64,000 bases of DNA from Pseudomonas solani (GCF_026072635.1 NZ_AP023081.1:1510501-1574500); one strand, 5' to 3'; shown: positions 1-9,561, counted from the stretch's first letter. Translations and numbers: made by a program. Notes: generated from the sequence alone by a model not told the origin.

Positions 1-290
1 CCTCGGTGCTCGCCCTCGGCCTGCTGGTGGCCGTGGCCGTGCGCCCGCCGATGTTCGTCGCCGTCGGCCTGACCGCCCTGTTCGCCCTGGCCCACGGCGT
101 CGCCCACGGCCTGGAGCTGCCTGACCTCTCCAGCCCCTGGGGCTATGCCGCCGGCTTCGTCGCTGCCACCGCCGCCCTGCACGCCGCCGGCTACGGCCTG
201 GTGCGCGTGCTGCCGCAAGCCGCCGCCCCCCTGGTTCGCGTTGCCGGTGGCGCCTCCGCCGTGGCCGGTGCCTGGCTGCTGGCGGGCTGA
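1..290 (+). CDS. HupE/UreJ-family membrane protein, C-terminal part
   Basis: The reading frame is open from the window edge (first full codon at 3) to TGA at 288-290; the true start lies outside. The visible ~95 residues are almost wholly hydrophobic, with three or so membrane helices and a His-rich turn (FALAHGVAHGLELP) typical of the HupE/UreJ family, whose members are small nickel or cobalt transporters or accessory proteins of hydrogenase and urease. The family assignment rests on this motif and the helix pattern. No urease or hydrogenase genes are visible to the right, so the metal and partner cannot be told from this window. Confidence 0.7.
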   Translation, partial: SVLALGLLVAVAVRPPMFVAVGLTALFALAHGVAHGLELPDLSSPWGYAAGFVAATAALHAAGYGLVRVLPQAAAPLVRVAGGASAVAGAWLLAG

Positions 291-479
291 TTTCCCCCGC
301 GTTGCAGCGGCTGGCCAGGGGCTCCCCCATCCTCCCCTGGCCGGCCGCTCTCCTCTTCTCCCGCCGTGTTTCCCCCGTGTGCACAAGCGCAGCGGCAGGG
401 CCTCGCCTTCCTGTCACGCCTTTGTCATAGTCCTCGCGTCTGATTCGGCACGCCCGTCCCTCTTCCTCGGAATATCGCC

Positions 480-1391
480 ATGCGTTTCGCCCGTTTCCTG
501 CTCATTCCCCTGCTGCTGATCGCCGTCGCCATCGTGGTACTCGCCTTGACCAGCCAACCAGCCTCGCCGCCGCCGGTGATCCAGGCCCTGGGCGACCAGC
601 CGCTGGTGATCGCCCATCGCGGTGGCCGCGGCCTGTGGCCGGAGAACACGCTGTTCGCCTTCGAGCGCGCCGATGCGCTGGGCGTGGATATGCTGGAGAT
701 GGACATCCGCCTGACCGCCGACGGCCAGATGGTGGTGCTGCATGACGAAGACGTGGACCGCACCACCGATGGCAGCGGCCCCATCGCCGGGCTGACCCTT
801 GAGCGCGCGCAACAGCTGGACGCCGGCTACCACTGGACTGCCGACGGTGACGAGAACCACCCCTATCGTGGCCAGGGCATCCGCATCCCCACCTTGCAGG
901 CGGTGCTGCAGCGCTTCCCGGACAGGGCCAAGGTCATCGAAATCAAGGTGCCCGACGTGGGCCTGGAGGATCGCCTCTGCGCGGCGCTGACCGAGGCGAA
1001 GCAGCACGACAAGGTGATAGTCGGCAGCTTCTACGAGCGCAGCCTGAAACGCTTCCGCGAGCAGTGCCCGGACGTGGCCACCTCGGCCAGCCCGGGCTCG
1101 GTGAAGCTGCTGCTGGCGTTGAACTGGGTGGGCCTCGGCCGCCTGCTGTCACCCTCCTACCAGGCGCTGCAGATTCCCGAGCGCAGCAGTGGCCTGGAAG
1201 TGGCCACGCCGAGCCTGCTGGCCACCGCCCTCGACCGCGGCCTCAACGTGCAGCTGTGGACCATCAACGAGCAACCGGCCATGCGCCACCTGCTGGACAT
1301 GGGCGCGAACGGCCTGATCACCGACTACCCGGATCGCGCCCTGCAACTGCTCGGGCGCTCGACCCGCATCACTTCACTGAGCGATCAATAG
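480..1391 (+). CDS. Glycerophosphodiester phosphodiesterase family protein, membrane-anchored
   Basis: 303 residues. Residues 5-25 form one hydrophobic helix (anchor or uncleaved signal), so the enzyme probably acts in the periplasm. The GDPD TIM-barrel follows: AHRGGRGLWPENT near residue 45 carries the catalytic His and the metal-binding Glu, EMDIRL supplies two further metal ligands, and VVLHDEDVDRTTDG holds the second catalytic His. The family splits glycerophosphodiesters into glycerol-3-phosphate and an alcohol. The C-terminal barrel strands (VQLWTINE, GANGLITDYP) are intact. The 3' end overlaps the end of the convergent SDR gene by 23 bp. Substrate is not predictable; there is no neighbouring glp gene. 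Confidence 0.88.
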   Translation: MRFARFLLIPLLLIAVAIVVLALTSQPASPPPVIQALGDQPLVIAHRGGRGLWPENTLFAFERADALGVDMLEMDIRLTADGQMVVLHDEDVDRTTDGSGPIAGLTLERAQQLDAGYHWTADGDENHPYRGQGIRIPTLQAVLQRFPDRAKVIEIKVPDVGLEDRLCAALTEAKQHDKVIVGSFYERSLKRFREQCPDVATSASPGSVKLLLALNWVGLGRLLSPSYQALQIPERSSGLEVATPSLLATALDRGLNVQLWTINEQPAMRHLLDMGANGLITDYPDRALQLLGRSTRITSLSDQ

Positions 1392-2133
1392 AGAAGCCGG
1401 CCCAGGTCTGGCTCACCGGCATCAGCTCCAGGGTGTTGATGTTGATGTGTGCCGGCTGGTTCAGCACCCAGAAGATGGTCTCGGCGATGTCCTGCGGCTG
1501 GATTGGCTCGGCGCCCGCGTAGGTGGCGTCGTACTTGGCCTGATCGCCGCCGAAGCGCACCAGGGAGAACTCGCTCTCGCACAACCCCGGCTCGATGTCG
1601 GTGACGCGCACGCCGGTGCCCACCAGGTCGTTGCGCAGGTTCAGCGAGAACTGCCGCACGAAGGCCTTGGTGCCGCCATACACGTGGCTGCCCGGATAGG
1701 GGTAGCTGCCGGCGATGGAGCCGAGGTTGACGATGCCGGCGCCGCGCCCGTGGGCGATCAGCTTCGGCAGCAGCAGGCGGGTGGTGTAGAGCAAGCCCTT
1801 GATGTTGGTGTCGACCATGGTGTCCCAGTCATCCAGGCTGCACTTGGGCGCCGGGTCGGTACCCAGGGCCAGGCCGGCGTTGTTGATCAGGCCACGCAGC
1901 TTGCCGAAACGTTCCGGCAGGCCACCGATGGCCGCCTCCATTGCCGCACGGTCACGCACGTCGACCACCAGCGGCAACACCTCGACCTTCTCGCCAAGCT
2001 CCTCGGCCAGTGCCTGCAGGCGCTCCTCGCGGCGGCCGGTGATCACCAGCGACCAGCCCGCCTCGGCGAAACGACGGGCGCAAGCCTCGCCAAAGCCGGA
2101 AGTGGCACCGGTGATGAACAGGGTGGACGTCAT
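1369..2133 (-). CDS. SDR family NAD(P)-dependent oxidoreductase, YdfG-like
   Basis: 254 residues from the ATG at 2133, which has a GAGGAGA ribosome binding site a few bases upstream; the frame is open further upstream but that part is not SDR-like. The classical SDR layout is complete: TGATSGFG nucleotide-binding loop near residue 9, NNAG near residue 88, the catalytic Ser in LGSIAGSYPYPG and the YGGTK Tyr/Lys pair, then the PG loop (DIEPGLCESEF). Length and the VYGGTKAFVRQFS stretch fit YdfG, an NADP-dependent 3-hydroxy acid (serine/allo-threonine, malonic semialdehyde) dehydrogenase. Substrate is inferred from similarity only. Confidence 0.85.
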   Translation of the reverse strand: MTSTLFITGATSGFGEACARRFAEAGWSLVITGRREERLQALAEELGEKVEVLPLVVDVRDRAAMEAAIGGLPERFGKLRGLINNAGLALGTDPAPKCSLDDWDTMVDTNIKGLLYTTRLLLPKLIAHGRGAGIVNLGSIAGSYPYPGSHVYGGTKAFVRQFSLNLRNDLVGTGVRVTDIEPGLCESEFSLVRFGGDQAKYDATYAGAEPIQPQDIAETIFWVLNQPAHININTLELMPVSQTWAGFSIDRSVK

Positions 2134-2199
2134 GGAAATCTCCTCGGATCGTTGGCCATTGGACGCATCAGGCAGCGCTCGGCCGGATGGGCATGCAAG

Positions 2200-2692
2200 G
2201 TATCCACAGTGCCAGAAACCGGCGCCCTTCTCATAGCCCGGGCAACGCCGGCCGGACGATGGCTGCACAGCTCGCCAGAGCCCTTGCCAGGCCTGCATCA
2301 GGGCCATCCATACCCAGCTTATCCACAGTTCGATAACAGCTTGATCCACAGCGATTGGGGACAAGTCATTGCGTAGCGCAGACGCGCCCGCAGAGTTTCC
2401 AGGATCTTCTCAAACCCAACAGCAGCGCCGCTTGCAGGCCAGCACCCGGGATAAGAGTGGCTGATTTTCGACCAGCCCGCGCCAGCCCCTGGCGATACTG
2501 GCGCCTGGCCAGGGCTCCAGAGCTTGCCCACAGAGTTATCCACAGCTCGCGGGGATAACTGCTGGAGCACTTCAAGGGTCTCCGCCAAGTAACTGTTCCG
2601 CTTGAAAAAAGCATGACTGTACGAATCTCGACCAGACCGCCCGGACGACCGCCGGTCCGGCCTGGCAGCCACCTGCCCACACCTTTTCCACA
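2200..2692 (+). other. Cluster of DnaA-box-like 9-mers in an ~800-bp gene-free region
   Basis: Between the SDR start (2133) and 2951 I find no credible gene. Two perfect DnaA boxes (TTATCCACA) lie at 2319-2327 and 2536-2544, with one-mismatch copies at 2200-2208 (GTATCCACA), 2342-2350 (TGATCCACA) and 2684-2692 (TTTTCCACA) and a two-mismatch copy at 2524-2532. All point the same way and most continue with G(T/C)TCG, so conservation extends past the 9-mer. At this base composition a perfect box is expected well under once in the whole window. This is not the usual oriC context (no dnaA, dnaN or rpmH). A DnaA-binding or titration site is an inference. Confidence 0.5.
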
Positions 2693-2788
2693 GTTCGCTC
2701 CACAGATTTTGTGGGCGGCCCGGCTCGGTCCAAGGCGCGATGGCCGCTCTCACGTAGGGCAGCCCGACACGGCGTCCGGCCTGCAACG

Positions 2789-2865
2789 CTGTAGGGGCGA
2801 ATTCATTCGCCCAGGCAGCACAAAGCGCTGCCCAGAGGCTTCGCGAGCAGAGCTCGCTCCTACAG
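2789..2865. repeat. Palindromic intergenic repeat (CTGTAGG...CCTACAG ends)
   Basis: Inverted ends CTGTAGG (2789-2795) and CCTACAG (2859-2865) enclose GGGGCGAATTCATTCGCCC, itself a near palindrome. A related element lies at 26027-26093 and a fragment (GCGAATTCATTCGCGA) at 14604-14619. Elements with this core are common between Pseudomonas genes and behave as REP-like hairpins. No coding sense is apparent. Confidence 0.65.
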
Positions 2866-2910
2866 GGCGTGTCCCGGTGTGAGGTGAATGGTGGGATCGA
2901 ACTCCGTTTG

Positions 2911-2940
2911 GTGGATGAAAAGAGCGTCATCCACCCTACA
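2911..2940. repeat. Short hairpin repeat, GTGGATGA-N8-TCATCCAC, copy 1
   Basis: Arms GTGGATGA (2911-2918) and TCATCCAC (2927-2934), followed by CCTACA. Near-identical copies occur at 14764-14792 and 17805-17834, always between genes. It lies 12 bp beyond the 3' end of the ornithine-cyclodeaminase-like gene and could act as its terminator hairpin, although no T-run follows on that strand. Confidence 0.65.
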
Positions 2941-2951
2941 AAGCCCCTAGA

Positions 2952-3881
2952 TCAGGCGCTGGCCAGCAGCAGGCGTGCCGCCACCAGGTCTTCCAGGGCA
3001 TAGCCCACGGACTTGAACAGGGTGATTTCCTCGGCGTTACGCCGGTGGCCACGGCCGTGCAGAAGCTCGCGCAGCTCGGTGCCGATCGCGTCTTCGTCGA
3101 GCAGGCCGTCGGCGATGGCGAAGAGCAGGTCGCCGGCTTCCTCCAGGGCTCCCTCGCGGGTGTCGACGACGATGCGCGCGCGGGCCACGGCGGCGGAGTC
3201 GGTCTCGCGCATGCTGGGCAGGAAGGCGCCCACCAGGTCCAGATGGGTGCCGGGGCGCAGCCAGTCGCCCAGCACCAGCGGCGAGCGCGAAGTGGTGACG
3301 CAACTGATGCAGTCGGCCTGCTGCACCAGGCTTTGCAGGTCGCCGCCCACCTGCACTGGGTAGCCCTCTTCACGCAGGGCCGCCACCAGCCGGGCGGACT
3401 TGTCGGCGTCACGCCCCCAGATATCCACACGCCGGTAATCACGCACCTGGCAATGGGCACGGACCATGTGCGTGGCCAGGGTGCCATTGCCCACTACCAG
3501 CAGGCGCTCGGCGTCTTCGCGCACCAGGTCAGCGGCCGCCAGCGCCGAGGTGCAGGCGGTGCGGCGAGCGGTGAGCTCCGAGGCTTCAAGCACGGCCAGG
3601 GGCTGGCCGGTCTCGTCATCGAACAGGGTGAACAACGCCGCAACCGACGGCAGCCCCCGCGCGCCATTGCCGGGGAACACGGTGACCAGCTTGACGCCGA
3701 CACCCTGCCCCGCCTGCCACACCGGCATGGTCAGCAGGGACGCGCCCTCCGGCAGCTCATGACAGCCCCGCATCGGCGCCGCGCAAGGCTCGGCGAGGCC
3801 AACCCGCAGCGCTTCGATCAGAGCGGGATAGCCGAGGGCACCGGCGACCTCGGCGTTGGTGAAGAAACGTAGGTGGGACAT
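2952..3881 (-). CDS. Ornithine cyclodeaminase / mu-crystallin family protein
   Basis: 309 residues, the usual family length. The N-terminal half holds the substrate domain (GVGVKLVTVFPGN, with the conserved Lys, and TARRTACTSALAA); the Rossmann part starts with LLVVGNGTLATHMVRA and continues through ISCVTTSRSPLV and DLVGAF. Family members are ornithine cyclodeaminase, delta-1-pyrroline-2-carboxylate reductase, alanine dehydrogenase and related NAD(P)-dependent enzymes acting on amino or imino acids. The glycine loop reads GNGTLA rather than the usual GxGxQA. It lies ~100 bp downstream of livF on the same strand, separated by a hairpin repeat, so a role with imported amino acids is plausible. 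The exact substrate is unknown. Confidence 0.83.
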   Translation of the reverse strand: MSHLRFFTNAEVAGALGYPALIEALRVGLAEPCAAPMRGCHELPEGASLLTMPVWQAGQGVGVKLVTVFPGNGARGLPSVAALFTLFDDETGQPLAVLEASELTARRTACTSALAAADLVREDAERLLVVGNGTLATHMVRAHCQVRDYRRVDIWGRDADKSARLVAALREEGYPVQVGGDLQSLVQQADCISCVTTSRSPLVLGDWLRPGTHLDLVGAFLPSMRETDSAAVARARIVVDTREGALEEAGDLLFAIADGLLDEDAIGTELRELLHGRGHRRNAEEITLFKSVGYALEDLVAARLLLASA

Positions 3882-3898
3882 TCACATTCTCCGAATGA

Positions 3899-3982
3899 GC
3901 CGGAAGCCAGAAGCTGGAAGCCTGAAGCTGGAAGCCTGAAGCGAGCGGCTCCTACCTCCAGCTTCTGGCTTCCAGCTGCTTT
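3899..3982. repeat. Palindromic element of AAGC heptamers behind livF
   Basis: Left side: consecutive heptamers of the AGCTGGA/AGCCTGA type from 3902. Right side: the reverse complement. A perfect 17-bp inverted repeat links 3902-3918 with 3957-3973. The right arm begins within a few bases of the livF stop (3981), so the livF transcript would fold into a long hairpin here. The same architecture is seen behind dnaB (34206-34502) and, degenerate, behind rlmB (38270-38530). Confidence 0.75.
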
Positions 3983-4697
3983 AGTGCCCCCCCAGATACG
4001 CGTTGCGCACGTCCTGGTTGCCGAGCAGTTCCTCACCCGTGCCGCTCATGCGGATCTCCCCGGTGACCATCACGTAGGCGCGGTCGGAGAGGCGCAGGGC
4101 GTGGTTGGCGTTCTGCTCCACCAGGAAGATGGTCATGCCGCTCTTCGCCAGCTCGCGCAGGGTCTGGAAGATCTGCTTGACCACGATGGGCGCGAGGCCC
4201 AGGGAGGGTTCGTCGAGCAGCAGCAACCGGGGCCGGCTCATCAGCGCGCGGGCGATGGCGAGCATCTGCTGTTCGCCACCGGACATGGTCATGGCGCGCT
4301 GGTTGCGCCGTTCCTTGAGCCGCGGGAAGAGGTCGAACATGCGCTGCATGTCCTCGTCCGCGTGCTCGGCGCCGATGGGGATGGTGCCCATCAGCAGGTT
4401 CTCCTCCACGCTCATGTCGGGGAATACCCGGCGCCCTTCCGGCGACTGCGCGATGCCGTTGGAGGCCACGTAGTGCGAGGACTTGCGCGAGATATCCACA
4501 CCGCCGTAGAGGATCTCCCCGGCGGCGGCGCGGGGCTGGCCGAAGATCGACATCAGCAGCGTCGACTTGCCCGCGCCGTTGGAGCCGATGAGGCTCACCG
4601 TCTCGCCTTCGTTGATGTGCAGGCTGACCTTCTTCAGCGCCTGGATGGGGCCGTAGAAGACGTCGACGTCCTTGAATGCCAGGAGGGGTGAGGTCAT
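3981..4697 (-). CDS. livF: Branched-chain amino acid ABC transporter, ATP-binding protein LivF
   Basis: 238 residues from the ATG at 4697, which overlaps the livG stop by four bases (ATGA); a longer open frame upstream lies inside livG and is rejected. Walker A GSNGAGKST, signature MSGGEQQM, Walker B LLLLDEP with the catalytic Glu, and H-loop region EQNANHAL are all present. With LivG it forms the cytoplasmic ATPase pair of the LIV/Bra importer for leucine, isoleucine and valine (often also alanine or threonine). Last gene of a five-gene minus-strand operon. Confidence 0.95.
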   Translation of the reverse strand: MTSPLLAFKDVDVFYGPIQALKKVSLHINEGETVSLIGSNGAGKSTLLMSIFGQPRAAAGEILYGGVDISRKSSHYVASNGIAQSPEGRRVFPDMSVEENLLMGTIPIGAEHADEDMQRMFDLFPRLKERRNQRAMTMSGGEQQMLAIARALMSRPRLLLLDEPSLGLAPIVVKQIFQTLRELAKSGMTIFLVEQNANHALRLSDRAYVMVTGEIRMSGTGEELLGNQDVRNAYLGGH

Positions 4698-5569
4698 GCC
4701 ACTTCCTCCTCGTCGGCGCCTAGGTAGGCGGCTATCACCTTCGGATCGTTGCGGATCGCCTCGGGGCCGCCCTGGGCGATCACCACGCCGTGGTCCAGCA
4801 CCACGATGTGGTCGGAAATGCTCATTACCATGCCCATGTCGTGCTCGATCAGCAGTACGGTCAGTTCGTGTTCGTCGCGCAGCTTGCGGATGATCCGGCT
4901 GAGCGCCTCGGTTTCCGCCGGGTTGAGGCCGGCGGCGGGTTCGTCCAGGCAGATCAGTTGCGGCCGCGTGCACATGGCGCGGGCGATCTCCAGGCGGCGC
5001 TGCTGGCCGTAGGAGAGTTCACCGGCCAGGCGGTTGGCGCAGTCCACCAGGTCCACCACCTCCAGCCAGTAGAAGGCGTGGTTCAGCGCGTCTTCCTCGG
5101 CGCGGCGGAAGCCCGGGGTGTTGAGGATGCCGGCCAGCAGGTTGCGGTTGACCCACATGTGCTGGGCCACCAGCAGGTTTTCCACCACCGACATTTCCCG
5201 GAACAGGCGGATGTTCTGGAAGGTGCGCGCGAGGCCGGCGCGGTTCACCAGGTGGGTGCCGCCGAACATCTTGAACCAGAGGCGGCTGCCGAACTGCGCC
5301 GGGTTGATGAAGTCGGTGGCCTGGAAGGGTTCGCCCAGCACCTTGATCACGTCGGTGCTGGTGCCCCGGGCGTTGAGCTTGATGCTGCCGTCGGTGGCCT
5401 TGTAGAAGCCGGTGAGGCAGTTGAACACCGTGGTCTTGCCGGCGCCGTTGGGGCCGATCAGGGCGGAAATGGAATGGCGCTTGATGTCGAGGCTGACGTC
5501 GTTGAGCGCCTTGATGCCGCCGAAGTGCATCATCAGGCGTTCGACGCTGAGGATGTTGTCGTCGCTCAT
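4694..5569 (-). CDS. livG: Branched-chain amino acid ABC transporter, ATP-binding protein LivG
   Basis: 291 residues. Walker A GPNGAGKTT, signature LSYGQQRR, Walker B LICLDEP and switch His in LLIEHDMGMVM are intact. It is longer than the ~255-residue E. coli protein because of an insertion after the Walker A region (about residues 65-100), a form often seen in pseudomonads. It overlaps livM (upstream) and livF (downstream) by four bases each, indicating translational coupling of the permease and ATPase subunits. Confidence 0.95.
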   Translation of the reverse strand: MSDDNILSVERLMMHFGGIKALNDVSLDIKRHSISALIGPNGAGKTTVFNCLTGFYKATDGSIKLNARGTSTDVIKVLGEPFQATDFINPAQFGSRLWFKMFGGTHLVNRAGLARTFQNIRLFREMSVVENLLVAQHMWVNRNLLAGILNTPGFRRAEEDALNHAFYWLEVVDLVDCANRLAGELSYGQQRRLEIARAMCTRPQLICLDEPAAGLNPAETEALSRIIRKLRDEHELTVLLIEHDMGMVMSISDHIVVLDHGVVIAQGGPEAIRNDPKVIAAYLGADEEEVA

Positions 5570-6852
5570 GGCGCTACTCCTTTACGCGGGGTGAAGCCAC
5601 TGCGGCTGATGCGGATCAGCCCGCGCGGTCGCCAGATCATCATCACCACCATGAGGATGCCGAACAGCAGCACCCGGTAGTCGGCGAAGCTGCGCAGCAA
5701 CTCCGGAGCGACGGTGAGGACGAAGGCGGCGATCACCACCCCCACGGTCGAGCCCATGCCGCCCAGCACCACGATGGCGAGGATCAGCGCCGACTCGAAG
5801 AAGGTGAAGGACGACGGGTTGACGAAGCCCTGGTAGCTGGCGAAGAACACCCCGGCCAGGCCGGCGGTGGAGGCGCCCAGGGTGAAGGCGGAGAGCTTCA
5901 CCAGCACGTGGTTGAGGCCCAGGGAGCGGCAGGCGATCTCGTCCTCGCGCAACGCTTCCCAGGCGCGGCCGACGGGCATGCGGGTCAGGCGGTGTTTGAT
6001 GTAGAGCACCAGCATCACCACCAGGAACAGCACCACGTAGATGAACAGGAACTTCAGGTTGGGGTTGTAGGCGATGCCGAAGAACTCATGGAAAGGCACG
6101 CCCCCGTCCTTGGCGCGACGGCCGAATTCCAGGCCGAGGAAGGTCGGCGACGGCACCGGCATGCCGTTGGGGCCACCGGTGAAGTTCAGCCAGTTGTTCA
6201 GCACCAGGCGGATGATCTCGCCGAAGCCCAGGGTGACGATGGCCAGGTAGTCGCCGTGCATGCGCAGCACCGGGAAGCCCAGCAGGCAACCCGCCAGCGC
6301 GGCGGCCAGGGCCGACAGCGGCAGCACTGTCCAGAAGCCCAGCCCCAGGTACTGGTAGCCAAGCGCCAGGCCATAGGCGCCGATGGCGTAGAAGGCCACG
6401 TAGCCCAGGTCGAGCAGGCCGGCGAGGCCCACCACTATGTTCAACCCCAGGCCCAGTAGCACGTAGATCAGCCCGAGGATGACCACCGCCAGCAGGTACT
6501 TGCTGGCGAAGAACGGGAAGATCACCGCCGCCACCAGGATCAGCGGCAGCACCCAGCGCAGGTTGCTCTTGAAGTCCGGCGAGCGCACATGGACGCCGGA
6601 GCCGGCGCTTTCGAAGCGCTCCAGCAACGCGGCGCCACCGGCGCTCTGCAGGTACAGGCTGAGCAGGAAGCGGCCGAGCATGACGATGCCGATCATCCAG
6701 CCGACACGGCCGAACTCCAGATTGAAGCTGTAGCCGTCGAGCACTACGCCGACGATGGGGCCGAAGACGATGAGCGCCAGCAGCCCGGCGAGCACCGCAT
6801 CGACGATGCACTTCTTGATATCGATGGGTTTTCTAGCGATGGCAGAGGACAT
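5566..6852 (-). CDS. livM: Branched-chain amino acid ABC transporter, permease LivM
   Basis: 428 residues from the ATG at 6852, two bases after the livH stop; the longer open frame runs inside livH and is rejected. The first ~120 residues form an N-terminal extension with about three hydrophobic segments, followed by the LivM core (GLAGLLDLGYVAFYAIGAYG, GDYLAIVTLGFGEIIRLVLNN) with about eight helices. The EAA-like loop (REDEIACRSLGLN) contacts the ATPases. Inner-membrane translocation subunit pairing with LivH. Confidence 0.95.
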   Translation of the reverse strand: MSSAIARKPIDIKKCIVDAVLAGLLALIVFGPIVGVVLDGYSFNLEFGRVGWMIGIVMLGRFLLSLYLQSAGGAALLERFESAGSGVHVRSPDFKSNLRWVLPLILVAAVIFPFFASKYLLAVVILGLIYVLLGLGLNIVVGLAGLLDLGYVAFYAIGAYGLALGYQYLGLGFWTVLPLSALAAALAGCLLGFPVLRMHGDYLAIVTLGFGEIIRLVLNNWLNFTGGPNGMPVPSPTFLGLEFGRRAKDGGVPFHEFFGIAYNPNLKFLFIYVVLFLVVMLVLYIKHRLTRMPVGRAWEALREDEIACRSLGLNHVLVKLSAFTLGASTAGLAGVFFASYQGFVNPSSFTFFESALILAIVVLGGMGSTVGVVIAAFVLTVAPELLRSFADYRVLLFGILMVVMMIWRPRGLIRISRSGFTPRKGVAP

Positions 6853-6854
6853 GC

Positions 6855-7772
<918 letters not shown>

Positions 7773-7985
7773 TCAGTCTCGTCTTCTGGGGGACCGGCCT
7801 GGGGTTCGGCCAGCCTCCGCGAGTGGAATCAGACGGGTACCACTGAACTGGATCACTGGATTACGTCGGCAGTCATCTGCGCGGCACAAGCAGGGAGAGG
7901 TTTCAGCAGCCACCCGGAATACACCGGCTGGCCGGGCGCGTGTGGCGCCTGGTCAGCCGGCCGAGCCAGTACAGCAAACGAAGAG

Positions 7986-8020
7986 CCGGGGCTTAGCGAG
8001 CCGGAGCCGAGCGGCCCCGG
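7986..8020 (-). terminator. Possible attenuator hairpin between braC and livH
   Basis: On the minus strand, shortly after the braC stop, arms CCGGGGC/GCCCCGG (8014-8020 with 7986-7992) enclose a GC-rich loop with further self-complementarity; no T-run follows. A partial terminator or RNA stabiliser here would let the binding protein be made in excess over the permeases, as is common in such operons. The function is inferred. Confidence 0.4.
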
Positions 8021-8042
8021 CCGACGCGCAGCCAGCGCGCGC

Positions 8043-9164
8043 TTACTGCTGGTGGTACTTGCCTTGTTCATCCCACTCGTAGATCACGTAGTCGGAGACC
8101 TTCAGGTCGCCCTTGCCGTCCCACTCCTTCTTGCCCATCACGGTTTGCACCGGGTTCGCCTTCAGCCACTCGCTGGCCTTGGCGCCTTCGTTGGCACCGG
8201 CGCCGTTGAACGCGGCAGCCAGGGCCTGCAGGGAGGCATAGGCGTACAGGGTGTAGCCCTCCGGCTCGAAGCCGCCGGCACGGAATTTCTCGATCACGGC
8301 CTTGCCGTCGGCGATCTTGCGGGGGTCGGCGCCGAAGGTCATCAGCACGCCCTTGGTGTACTGCGGGCCGCCGGCGGTGGTGACCAGTTCGTCGGTGACG
8401 ATGCCGTCGCCGGAGAGGAACTTGGCGGTCAGGCCCTGCTCGCGCATCTGCCGGACCAGCGGGCCGGCTTCGGGGTGCAGGCCACCGAAATAGACGACCT
8501 CGGCACCGGTGGCGCGGATCTTGGTGACCAGGGCGTTGAAGTCCTTCTCGCCACGGGTCAGGCCTTCGTACAGCACTTCCTTCACGCCGCGCTTGGCCAG
8601 TTGCGCCTTGGTGGCGTCGGCCAGGCCCTGCCCGTAGGTGTCCTTGTCGTGGATGATCGCGACCTTCTTGGCCTTGAGCACATCGACGATGTAGTCACCG
8701 GCGACGATGCCCTGCTGGTCGTCACGGCCGCACATGCGGAACATGCCGGTCAGGCCGCGCTCGGTGACCTGCGGGTTGGTGGAACCGGGGGTGATGGCGA
8801 TGATGCCGGCCTCGTCGTAGATTTCCGACGCCGGGATAGTGGAGGAGGAGCAGAAGTGACCGACCACGCCGATGGCCTTGTCCTGATCCACCAGGCGGTT
8901 GGCCACGGCCACGGCCTGCTTGGGTTCGCAGGCGTCGTCCGCCTTGACCAGCTTGATCTTCTCGCCGTTGACCCCACCGGCGGCGTTGATGTCCTCGGCG
9001 GCCTGGCTCGCACCGCGCCAGTACTGCTCACCGAAGGAGGCGTTGGCGCCGGTGTGAGGACCGGCGACGCCGATGACCACGTCAGCGAAAGCAAGGTTGG
9101 ACAAGCTCAGAACACTGGTAACCGCAACAGCCAAAATACCTTTCTTGAAAGTCTTGTGAGGCAT
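8043..9164 (-). CDS. braC: Branched-chain amino acid ABC transporter, periplasmic binding protein
   Basis: 373 residues. A Sec signal peptide occupies residues 1-27 (MPHKTFKK basic start, hydrophobic core, cleavage after LAFA). The mature protein is a LIV-type solute-binding protein: VIGVAGPHTGANASFGEQY at the N-terminus, the paired-Cys loop (ADDACEP ... GHFCSSSTIPA), the ITPGSTNPQVTERG hinge motif and GLHPEAGPLVRQM. It captures branched-chain amino acids for LivHMGF encoded downstream. An AGGAG ribosome binding site precedes the ATG at 9164. Symbol braC follows Pseudomonas usage; livK is equivalent. Confidence 0.95.
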   Translation of the reverse strand: MPHKTFKKGILAVAVTSVLSLSNLAFADVVIGVAGPHTGANASFGEQYWRGASQAAEDINAAGGVNGEKIKLVKADDACEPKQAVAVANRLVDQDKAIGVVGHFCSSSTIPASEIYDEAGIIAITPGSTNPQVTERGLTGMFRMCGRDDQQGIVAGDYIVDVLKAKKVAIIHDKDTYGQGLADATKAQLAKRGVKEVLYEGLTRGEKDFNALVTKIRATGAEVVYFGGLHPEAGPLVRQMREQGLTAKFLSGDGIVTDELVTTAGGPQYTKGVLMTFGADPRKIADGKAVIEKFRAGGFEPEGYTLYAYASLQALAAAFNGAGANEGAKASEWLKANPVQTVMGKKEWDGKGDLKVSDYVIYEWDEQGKYHQQ

Positions 9165-9207
9165 GGGAGTTTTGCTCCTGAGGGGTTATGTGATGGCGCG
9201 ATACTCG

Positions 9208-9245
9208 AACTAACGGGAAGTTCCTCAACTAACAGGAAGTTCTTT
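9208..9245. promoter_or_regulatory. Two tandem 19-bp direct repeats upstream of braC
   Basis: 9208-9226 and 9227-9245 are head-to-tail copies of AACTAACGGGAAGTTCCTC with three or four differences. They lie 44-81 bp upstream of the braC start, where an operator or activator site would sit. The rest of the gap up to 9561 has several (G/A)(T/C)GCAACC-like motifs (near 9332, 9357, 9368, 9402, 9423) but no gene that I can support. Confidence 0.45.
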
Positions 9246-9561
9246 GAGCAAGCGTCGTGCCACTCATTTTTTGTTGTAGGAAAAAACCCTGGGCAGCCCG
9301 CCCACCCCCTCTGAAATGCGGAGCGGCGCGCACGTGCAACCCGGCAAAAACACTTGGTGCAACCTAGCGCAACCCAACGCAAAGCCAGGCTCGCAAAGGA
9401 ATAGCAACCCACTGCGCGAAAAGCGCAACCTGCCGTAACCGTCACTGTCACCGAAGTGCACACCGCTGGTGCGCGGCAAGCGCGCTGACGCACCAATACA
9501 GGCTAGTGCATGGCGGCCAGGACGGCCGCTCCATGTCGATGCAGTGTGAAGAAAACCCGTT

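Noticed and set aside
2319..2930. A 203-residue open frame on the minus strand in the DnaA-box region
   Set aside because: It runs through palindromic repeats, has no ribosome binding site, no recognisable domain and irregular codon use; it is a consequence of high GC.
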